DNA of 64,000 bases from Siphonodentalium dalli (lineage: Eukaryota > Mollusca > Scaphopoda > Gadilida > Siphonodentaliidae). Below are positions 11,675-23,600 of the stretch, one piece after another. Location: the NCBI GenBank assembly GCA_032622095.1, contig CP136063.1, positions 83,863,980-83,927,979 on the forward strand, given 5' to 3'. The notes below the pieces were generated by a model. It was not told the DNA's origin. It made no database searches and was given only the letters and a program-made list of their open reading frames with translations. How positions within the stretch are numbered: the stretch's first letter is position 1; each line of letters starts with the position of its first letter. Made by a program: the position numbers and the translations under genes.

Positions 11675-14600
11675 CTAAAATATAATCATTGTGAAATAAT
11701 TACACCCACTTCAGTTTCTTAAGTAAATTCTCATCGAGTCAGGGGAAAAGTACAGGAGACAAGGTTGAAATATATTTTTTTTTTTTATTTTGGGACCACC
11801 ACCCCTCCAACACAAGTTTTTCCAAGGACAATTGGGCACCCACCACAAAGTTTGATGAAAAACGGTGAAAATAGCAGGATAAGGCTGCCAGAGGGTGTGA
11901 AATGTTATTAAATAACCATCCGGATAAAATGCCAAACAGGTAAGCACCAGAAAAATAATTATATAATTTTCCATCTGCACTCTGTTCCATTATCCAATGA
12001 CAAGTAAATGAAGAATGCACTGATAAAATACATGTATTCTTTGCAAATGGCGGAAACACAAGGGCTTGTAACGAACTCGCTGCTCCGACACACCCCACCC
12101 ATCCGCACTACCCTTATACGCCAAACCTTTTCGGAGTGTTTATCCCCCACACACAGACCCAATGAACCATACCTACTAGTATGTGTGTTCCTGCTTTACG
12201 TCGTTGTAGTCTACATTAGACACATATATACTACCATGATGTATAGAGCAGGCACATATGTAGGGACGGTGCATATGGTCATTGGGGCTTTGGAGTGGGG
12301 ATTGGGCTGTAGGTCGCATTACACGCCCGTGCGTCTGGCAGAAACAGTAATTAAGGTCACACATGGTCTGTTATGCACACAGAAGTAGCAGTATAGTATA
12401 GTATTATTTGGCTTACCTTTGTCATTCAAAGTAGCCATTAAAATATTCAATATGTTCTTACACCACATATGGTCACAAAACACTATACGCGGCTTTCGAA
12501 CGTGCATATCACATGGATACACACGCGTGTAAAATACACGAGCGTCACATATATGAAAACACATCAGAACACAAAAAAGCCCCCCTCCGGACATATTACA
12601 CTGTAACTCATGAATCCTGCGGCCGATTGTTGGGAAAGTTTACATATATATTCAGTATATTATGACTGATGAAGTGAGGTGATATATATCCACTGAGAGC
12701 CTTATATGCTTGAGTGAGCACCGTTCACATGAAGGTATAGTGCGTAGTTCAAAAGTAGTTTAAAGACTCAGCTTAGTTCTGCAATTCAAAGTAATTTAAA
12801 GACTCAGCTTAGTTCTGCAATTCAAAAGTAATTTAAAGACTCAGGTTAGTTCTGCAATCCAAAAGTAAGTTAAAGTCTCAGCTTAGTTCTGCAATTCAAA
12901 AGTAATTTAAAGACTCAGGTTAGTACTGCAATCCAAAAGTAAGTTAAAGTCTCAGCTTAGTTCTGCAATTCAAAAGTAATTTAAAGACTCTGCTTAGTTC
13001 TGAAATTCAAAAGTAATTTAAAGACTGATCTTAGTTCTTCAATTCAAAAATGATTTAAAGACTCAGCTTAATTATGCAATTCAAAAGTAGTTTAAAGACT
13101 CATCATAGTTCTGCAATTCAAAAGTAATGTAAAGACTCAGCTTAGCTCTGCAATTCAAAAGTAATTTAAAGACTCAGATTAGTTCTGCAATCCAAAAGTA
13201 ATTTAAAGACTCAGATTAGTTCTGCAGTTCAAACGTAATTTAAAGACCAGCGTAGCTCTGCAATTCAAAAGTAATTTAAAGACTCAGCTTAGTTCTGCAA
13301 TTCAAAAGTAATTTAAAGACTCAGATTAGTTCTGCAATTCAAAAGTAATTTAAAGACTCAGCTTAGTTCTGCAATTCAAAAGTAATTTAAAAACTCAGCT
13401 AAGCTCTGCAATTCAAAAGTAATTCAAAGATTCAGCTTAGTTATGCAGTTCAAACGTAATTTAAAGACCAGCTTAGCTCTGCAATTCAAAAGTAATTTAA
13501 AGACTCAGCTTAGTTCTGAAATTCAAAAGTAATGTAAAGGCTCAGATTAGTTCTGCAATCCAAAAGTAAGTTAAAGTCTCAGCTTAGTTCTGCAATTCAA
13601 AAGTAATTTAAAGACTCAGCTTAGTTCTGTAATGCAAAACTAATTTAAAGACTCAGCTTAGTTCTGCAATTCAAAACTAATTTAAAGACTCAGCTTAGTT
13701 GTTCTGCAATTCAAAAGTAATTTAAAGACTCAGTTTAGTTCTGCATAAAACCCCATGCCACGACGATACTTGGGTCGCCTGACACATTTCGCGACAATAA
13801 TCTTAGGAATGACATATCGTTAAATGATAATATCCACTCTTTTGTAGACTACTCCCTTCCTTTGAAGCCATATGTGCCAAGTCACAATTAAGGAGATTCC
13901 CAACTGTCGTTAACTGAGAATTCTGACATTTGAACATGACCAAATGTCCAGCATACGATAACATATTCCCCTCTTATTCTGTCATTTTGAGATTTTTGGA
14001 AAGTTAACTCTAGCCATTCAACTGGTGTTCATTCAATCATATAACCACTCACAATATTATTAGGTATGAGTTATGTTGGTGATAAAATAAGAAATTATCT
14101 TCCCAACATTTCATCCCATTACTTTTGTTGGGGTGTTTACCTTAAAGTGATACTGTACTCAAATGTTGTTATTTGTTTCTATAGTCTCTGAGTCGTAGAA
14201 GAAGGTAATCAGATTTCCATTATTTGAAAGTCTGTTGAGTACGAAATAATGTTACGGATAGCAGATCAGCCGAATGGGAAAATACAAATTGTCGTTGTCG
14301 AGTAATATTTGTACAGTTTTCAAGCAAATGTATCAAATAAATATTATGTTACATGCATACTAGTCCCATATTCTCATTTAAGTTATTGTATAGTCACTAA
14401 TCAGTGAGTGGTTTGAGTTAACGCCACGTATCTACATATTTTAACACGATCGTGTGTGCTATGCGATGCCCAATCCACTGTCCTCAATTAATTTGATTAC
14501 GTCTTCAACACAGAAATTCGTAATTTAATTTATAGCAAATAATTAACTTTGATTTTAAGATGACCCATTAACCTGGACGTTTACAGAATACATCTTCGAC

Positions 14601-17600
14601 TCAAATTACTTATTTTTCTATAGGTTATCGATATTAGGTCGTTATTAACTGGAATTTATTGAAAATGGCGTACAGTACCCCTTTAACAGTATCCACACGT
14701 GTAATTTATTACTTACTTGATCCATCATAGGATACACACGAGGAAAGCGAGCCTACCACAAGAGCTGCGTCCCATGTAGCCGCGTCGTCTACCCTCAGGA
14801 GGTGCCCACCTTCACTCTGACATATAGTTTGGGCAACTGGTTGGCTGTGATATGTTGCTTCTAGTCTGATGCAAATTTCTTTGCTGCCAGCAGCCTTCAA
14901 CATGTAGTTTGTGGGACAGTCTGAACAATGTTAATAAGAATGTATCATAATGTGTGTATATATAAACAGACGACAAACCGGAAGTCAAAGATCACCTGGC
15001 ACTATTTCCTGTTAGGTAACGAACGTTTCATATCACAATTTATAGAATGGGTTCATTGAATGGAATAAGAGTAGGATCATGTAATAAATAACTGTTTGAC
15101 CAGGGGGGGGGGGGTCGCGCAAAAAATTCCGACACAAGGCCGGGGGGTGGGGGTCGCAGCTCCTGAAAAACATGTTTTTCCTTTTGCCCTTTTTTGACCT
15201 AATTACAATCTGTTTAGCCTATATAATGATTGTTTTGACGTGTTATGATCTAAATAACACATGTAGTGTACACACAGTATACTAGGTACATTTCCCTGTG
15301 GTCAGGTTGGTCCCTTCTAATACTTAGTAAACATTCGTAAAATAAAATATCACATTACCACTGTCTGTGGTATCAAACTGAAATTCAACTCTCCAAGTCT
15401 GATATGAAACTTAAATAATGTGTAAAATAAATGTAGAACATGCCTGTTCTCTAATCTATAAACACGTTTCTGGCACAAAGTTACTAATACTATAAAAGAC
15501 AAAAGTGCTATTCTACAGTGTTACATATCCAATTATTAATGAACAGACATTCACATGGATCTCAATCAGTCTCAATAGCATTTTCTTAGTAAAACATGAC
15601 TGTCTTTCACTTGTGAAACAATGAGATATTATTTATTTATATGCGCTATTCTACAACCATTTAGTTATTGTTAATATTAAAATGATCCATCTAACCACGT
15701 ACACGGCATATTGTAAAACAGGCAAGAAACAGTTTGATAAGTGTCTAGTCTGAAATACTTGGGTAATTTTGTGCCAGAAAATGTAATCAAAGTTTCTTGT
15801 TAATCTCATTCATGTCTTAATCCAGATTAGATAAAGATTTTGTAAGTCACTTTGCACAACGATAATTGAATCTTCACCTGAGTTTAAATTAACTTAAATA
15901 ATTCTTCAATCAGCTTCAACGTTTTTCAAAATTCAATTTAGAAATGTCAGTTGAACGACATCGATGATAAAATGAAAATGAATATATCTGATACATTTTG
16001 CATAGAAAGTCACTGCTACATCTGACTCCATTAAATCCAATAAGATTGGCGTGGATCGTTCATAGGAAACTATATTAATACCACCAGTCAAAACACTTAT
16101 AAGGACACACGTCCAATGGAAATATATAGGATATACACTTTATGAAATACCGCATAACAAAAAGAGCTGAACTCTCAACACAAGCAATACACTCAAATGA
16201 GATTTAAAACATTTATCTAGAAAACCCCATCTCAGCCTGGGCAGCATATAATTTTCCGGTGTGTTGTGTGTTTACAACTTCACTTTAACTAGCAACTTTA
16301 AAAATATATATAAAGTAAACACGAGTGCATTTCATGGATAAATGCACATTACACAAAGTCCAGTGCAAAGTCTGGAATAAATAATTAGATAAAATAATTA
16401 TTTTTTAAAAGTTGTTTCACTGGTTGTGTCAGCTGGTTGTTTTGAGTTTTTCATGATAAATGTTTTTAATCTCATGAGTGTATTGCTTGTGCTCATAGTT
16501 ATAATTTATTAGTATTTGAGTTCAACTGTTGGCGAAAGTACACCAAAGTTGGATGATGCTGGAAAAAACAGAATGGTCAAATTACGAATGACTGATAATT
16601 ATTATATATGTTCATTCTAATTTAACCATTCTCTGTTTCTCAACACCAGCCACCTTCACTGGACATTCTACACCCTGATGTGTTTGCCTATAATGGCTCT
16701 CCAGCTTGATAAATTTCATTCAAATGTGACTGGAAAGGGGGGGGGTCCCAAAATCATGATGGAAAAAAAAAATTGCACAAAAAGGGGGGGGGGGGGTCGG
16801 GTCCAAAATGCTGCAAAAAAATTTTCAGCGTTGTGTGTGCAAATTGTTTCCTGGCCCCCCTAGTTTGACTGGAAATAATTAGCCAAAGAGCGGGCTGAAC
16901 CTTTTTTTCTTCGATAAAGCCGCTGTGCGTTGAAGTTTTGGGTTCTCGTCACTGCGTAGGAACTGTAACACTGGAAGTCATTCTATTGCCGGTTTGAGAT
17001 GATTTAGGAATGATTTGTTTCTTCTGATTAATATTTTTTTTTATCCATTTGTTTGAAAATTATATTAATTTTCCCATTCCACTCACAAAGAACGTGATAA
17101 TAGCGAAAACTCTCTTGTGTGAGTTATAGCAACGACGAATACCGCTCATTTTGATGTACGTGTGGGTTCTATATCTCAATCGAGTCTGTGCTGTTCCAAT
17201 TTAATAGGTTCTATTCGGCAAATACTATTGACCAATATTTGGAAGGATACTTGGAGCAAACTGACCATGACGTGAAAACAACCAAGTGAACACAAAAAGT
17301 TGAAAGCTGCACCACTTCTCACCCACTTAGGCGATGTTTGCGTTACCTTGCTATGCATTATAGCAGGGCGGCTAAGTGTCAGATGTAATTGTGCATTTCG
17401 TGATATAATCATAACATTTGGCTTCAATGGTGCCTGTGATGTACTGAACATTTTTCGGACAAACCAATCAGAATGATCGACAGATTCAAAATGACCGCCA
17501 TTTCAAATTGTGCCCTTTGTTTTCACATGAGTTCAGTAAATCACAAGAATAAGATAAGCAGTTATAGCCATGCGAAACTAAGTCCAGTTTATCCAATAAT

Positions 17601-20600
17601 GATCAATATTTTCTTATATTTATACTTAAAATGTATCAACAATGGTCGAAACGATAACAATTTGGCATGAGTGATCAGAATAAAATACTGAAGACAGTTT
17701 TCCTACCAACCTGTCAGAATGGTAGACAGATTTAAGATGACCGCTATTTTTTCAAAACAGCCACTATTTTCAGCTTGTAACATCTATTATATAATTTTTG
17801 GAAGATCTGTCTGTGTGTCTGTGTGTGTGTGTCTGTCTGTTTCCAATGGACTCGAAAACGGCCGAGCCGATTTCGATGAAACTTGCTATGTGGGGGTATT
17901 TTCGGCCGGGGAGTGACATAGGCCTATTAATTTGCCCGTGCGACGTTACCTTGACCTTGAAATCGGGTCATTTCAAGGTCAAACGCACGAATATCACGGG
18001 ATTTTGATGAAACTTGGTATGTGGGGGTACTTTCGTATGGGGAGTCTCAAAAGCCTATTCATTTGCCCGTGCGACGTGACATTGACCTTGAAATCGGGTC
18101 AATTCAAGGTCAAATCGCGAATTTTGATGGGATTTCGACGAAATTTGATACGTAGGGTTACTTTTGTCCACTGAGTGTATTGGACGGGTCGAGTCGTGAC
18201 CCCGACCTGACCTCGACCTTCAAAATGATCAATTCGAGGTCAAATCGGGTAAAACTGGATGGATTTCGACGGGCACGTTTGTCGGGTACTTTTGTCCGGG
18301 CAGTGTTTTGGACTGGCCAAATCGTGACCCCACTTGACCTTGACATTCAAAATGGACAATTCAAGGTCAAAGCCCGGACGAAGTCGGGTCACCTTCTAGT
18401 CTATACTATATATTTTGAGACTTCCGTATATATATATGTGTGTACTTTATAGAATCGAAAACGACTGCACCCATCGAGCTAATATTTCGTATATAAGTTT
18501 TAAAACCCACAGACACCGCCGTGGTCGCGTTTTGGAGAAGCTCAGAGCACCGTTTCTCCCTTCCCAATCATCAAAATCACCGCAATCGGCACTTCGGGGT
18601 TAATAGCGTTGATATATAAAGAGCGTTCGTTTTCCACAGTGTCTATATAAAGAGCGTCGTTTTCGCTATCTACTTATCTGTATGACGGGAGTCTGATTGT
18701 AGCCTGTGGCTCGAAATATTATGCAGAGAGATTTCACGGCTGAAAGCGTTTGTTTTCAATTCAATGCAATGTTATCGCTCGAAATTATCGCTCGAGAGAT
18801 TTCACGACATTAGGACGGGTACGGCAGACTCGAAATATTATGCAGAGAGATTTCACGACGGGAAGCGTTTGTTTTCAATTCAATGCAATGTTATCGTAGA
18901 GAGATTTCACGACGGGAAGCGTTTGTTTTCAATGCAATGTTATCGCTCGAAATATTAGACGGGAAGCGTTTGTTTTCAATTCAATGCAATGTTATCGTAG
19001 AGAGATTTCACGACGGGAAGCGTTTGTTTTCAATGCAATGCAATGTTATCATTCGAAATATTATGCAGAGAGATTTCATGACATTAGGACGGGTACGGGC
19101 AGGTTAAAAAAAAGAAAAACAAAGAAAGCGTTGTCTGTCGTTCCTAGGAAGGGTGGATTTCATAGGGTAAATTTTTCCGCCAGAAACAAAAAAATTAATT
19201 AAAACAATTTAAAATTAAAAAAATTTAAAAATTAAAAAACAATTAAAAAAAATGTCATGTTTCTCACCAACTGCTAGTATAATATATATCAACACTTTAT
19301 TTTTTTTTTACTAATTACAATGCTTCAGAAATGATCGAAACGGAAACAAAATCATTCACTTTTTTGATACAACCATAAACCTTGGCACGGATAGATGATC
19401 TGGGTATGCACAGTACATCAACGTGTTTTCGACCAGCCAAGAAACATGACCATCTCATTCATGATGGCCGCTATTACACAATCGGTTGTTATTTGCATAT
19501 TTTGCTCAACATATTAGATTATACTAAAAAGTTTATTGGTTTTTGGTTTTTCAAAGCAGTTGATGAAGTCGCAATAATAAGAAAAGGTGATTATTAAAAT
19601 ATATGCAGTTAACCAGCGGAGAGATCTGCGTGCCCTACTTTAAAATAATGGAGGATTAAGAGAGCCTTCATGGATTGGAAGTTCTTCGTTTCCAGTGCAA
19701 CATAACCGGTTGTTCCACCTAGGATGGAAGTGTTTGCAGGATCCCCCATGTTTGGTATCCCTGGATGATTCGGTGTGTGCACATGAAAATTCAGTGGATG
19801 GTTAAATAAATGTATTCGTTAGCAGATAATCAATGCAAATGTTCGAGGAATGCCGTCATGGTTACACTGGTGTAAATGTTTGCCATAGGCCTCAATGCTA
19901 ACGTTTTCGTGTATGCTGTTGGCTATATAAATATTGGGTCCAAATATTTTTTTTAATCTGAAAAATTGATATTTGGGGAAACCTTTTAGACAAAAAAAAT
20001 CATGTCTGTCTAGCAGGGAATTCGCCTTTAAATCTTGTGTTTTCGTAACTAGTGCCAGATCCGCATAAAAAATACTGTCATATTTTAGACCACACCAAAA
20101 AATTCAAACTTCACTACAAAGGGTTAATTCCTGTGCCAATGGCTATTTTACCTGTGGGAAATCATAGGGAAGAGGTGTGATGATTTTTTTATGCAAAAAG
20201 CACACAAGGCTATTGACCAATCAGGGCCCAGTGTCTTTTTATTCTCTCCTATATATTCCTCCCACATCCGCTAGATGTCACTCGGAACCTTATTTACACC
20301 AGTGTAACCTAAAGTGCGGCAGTAATTCCTGAAAAAATATATATAGGCATGTATGTTATCCGATCAGCGTCTGTTGAGCAGTCATTTGAAGGAGGTAGCA
20401 GGTATCCATCAATTCTGCACAGATATGTGCCTAGTGTTCGGTGTGGAATGGCAGCGGTATTCTGGAGATAAAATGTGCTTGTGCTTGGCGTTCTGTAACG
20501 TTATGACGTTCTGTGCCGAGATATGGGTCACTGTTGACCAGTATAAATCGAGTATTCGGCATAATGTGTTGCCAGGTAGAGCCGTTAAGCGGTCGTTCTG

Positions 20601-23600
20601 TGCTTCATGGCACGAAAATCTTGTATGTGCATGCATCATACAAGTGGTTGTGTTCCGTTGAGAGAGATGTAGCAAGAAAATGGATATTGTGAAGTTCTAC
20701 GTTATAGTACACATCGAAATATTAAATGCCGCATCGCCAGTATCCAAAACTGATTTGTTTGTTGTTTTCCCCGGTGTATAGGGTATTGATTTGCGGGGGT
20801 GACGGGGTTCATGGAGAACAACAATTTCCTTTGGCTCACCATGCAGGCCGCATACCTCATATGATCGTCAACAAACTTCTTACGGGTCATCTGGGTGACC
20901 GCTAGATGGGAGCCATCGGTTTTTCTCTTCCGAAATTCGTTAAAAAATCATGGCCAGTAGCAGCCATTCTGGATTTCAAATTTGAATCAATCGGCACACC
21001 ATGCAGCCCGCATTTATTGGAGAATTTTTTTGAAAAGTTAAAAGCATGTTTAGGTTCACCTCCAGATGGGAGCTATCGAATCTTAGTGATTTTAATGAAA
21101 AACATGGCCCGCGCAGCTATCTTGAATTTTACTTTTTGCAAGACTAAATGTTTACCACACACTACAGACCACATCCCTAATCTAATCGCCACCAAACTTC
21201 ATATGGATCTTCGGGGCGACCTCAAGATGGGAACCATCGATTATTTTCGAAATTAGTTTAAAAACATGGCTGCCAGCAGCCATCTTGGATATTACTCTTA
21301 GCATGACTAAATCCTTTGGCATACCCTACAGTCAACATCCCTCGTCCGATCGGCGTTAAACTTCATATGGGTCTTCGGGTTTACCTCTAAATGGGAACCT
21401 TCGATTATATCGGACATTCGTTAAAAACATGGTCACCAGCAGCCATCTTGGATTTCAAATTTGAATCCATCGAAACACTGCAGCCCGCATATATCTAAGA
21501 AATATTTTGTAAATTTACAGGCATGATTAGGATCACTTGTAGATGAGAACTATTCAATTTGAACGATTTTCGATTAAAACATGGCCGCCGGCAGCCATCT
21601 CGGAATTTACTCTTTGCATGACTAAATACTTATAGGCCACATCCCTCGCCCCTCATCCAAACTTGATATGGTTCTTTTGTTTTACCTCTAGATGGGAGCT
21701 GTCCAGTTCTGCCGAAATGTGTTAAAACATGGGCGGGTGGAGCCGTCTTGGATTTCACATTTGAATCCATTGGCACACCCTGCAGCTCATATTTAGTGTA
21801 GAAATGTTTGAAATGAAATCAATTTCATTTACAAAATACAATCCATTTACTGAAACTTATAGACTTTCCTTCTTATCATTCTATTGACTGCTCAGCATAA
21901 AATTATTAACGCCTTCCCAAGTTGAGCTTCAGTGTCATTGTTACTTTCATTTAATAATAGAACATACCCACAAGTTTATTCATACCATACAAAGTTTAGT
22001 CGGTTCGGAGCGGCGATCTCGTATTCACTAACTTAAAGCGTTGTCTGATACAGACAAAAAACAACATATATCTGGCTATATTCGAGTACGTTTTTCGCAC
22101 ATGTTGCATTAGCATTGTGATAAGCCACATATCATATGATATCAAACCACGACCAATGACAAAATCAGGTACACGTATCAAAAAGATCGTAGCGATGCAA
22201 CTTTGTAGATAAATCAGACAATGTATTAGTTTAAAACAACGAATTGTGCACAAATAAAAGCATATTTCCAAATGGAACCAGGAATATAAATTCAAGAACT
22301 GACTAGAGCGTTAGCATAAAATAAAAAGTGGTACAAGAGTGCATAATCAATAGCAAATAAACAACACGAAATTGCCAAGGCTGCACATCGAAATATGTGA
22401 AGTAGTTTTAACATCAGATTTTGCATTGTTCTGATATTTATGATATTTGATAAATTACACATGAACCTTTATCAATGCGTCAGCTGATGGTCGGGTGGGT
22501 GAGACAGAAGAATACCATCCTTCACCTAAACGACAGCCTCAATCCACAAATACTGTTTGGTGCATTTTAGTGTTAATCAATACGGACAGACTGTGTTGTA
22601 ACTGGCTCAACTTGAGTAGAATGCTTGGGAGCAATGGGTGCATCTTTAGTAGGGTTCATATGGCCTGTGGTGCAGGTTCTGGGGCAGGAGGTTCGTTGGT
22701 TACGTCAAGTTGTGTTGTGCTTGTGATACGCGAATGGTGTTTGTCTGATTGGTGTCTGTCTGATGGCTGACAGCAGAGCACTTTATTCGTAGAAACGACA
22801 GTAGAGTATGTGACTGGTTGAATTGATGGTCGAGTGCCAACTATATTCTTTGCATTGAATTTTGAATTCATAGTCCCATATTGCAGGATGTGACCCTTGA
22901 CAGTTTGAACAGCGTATTTGGTTATTACAATCCTTATGATTATGACCAGAAACAGCGTGCGCATATAAGTTCTTCACATTTACAATTTTCTTGGACCATA
23001 CCCCTGACATTTAAAACATCGTAAGGAATTTAGAACATATGTATAGACAAACCTATCTTCTTATATCCAACCTTCAATGTCGGCGGATGTTCGCAACGAT
23101 TAAAAGTCAAAAGTCACCCATGGAAAGGTACCTGCGGTCCTTCAACTATCTTAGAAAATCTGCGATTCCTGTGTTGCCAATTCAGCCAATATCTCCGATT
23201 CAGAAGAGACGGAGATATCGCGGGTCTCAAAATTCTCTGCTACTATTTAATGTTTTGCGAGGAGAAATTTTGCCTGGTATTTGTGCAATATATGTTAACA
23301 ACAACAAAGCATCATATTGAACTTTCTTTGAACATTCAGTCAGGAGAGAGCCAGTCACTGGTCCTGTCTGATCAGTTTAACAGACTCCAATTGTCCAGTA
23401 GTACTTTAAAATGTCTTATCAATGACAAATACATAAGGTCTTTTAAGAGTCGAAGCAAAGAACCAAATACTGAGGGAATACCCCAGCATCATTGGAACAT
23501 AGTGAGTCATCATTCTTACGATCAGGTTGTGGTGTATTGTTTTGAATGGCCACAAAAAGCAAAACACGGACAACTAGCCCAGCAGCCGCCGCCGCGGACC

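Noticed and set aside
20353-20675. 102-codon plus frame and 88-codon minus frame on the same DNA
   Set aside because: Mutually overlapping, no domain, no splice or promoter support.
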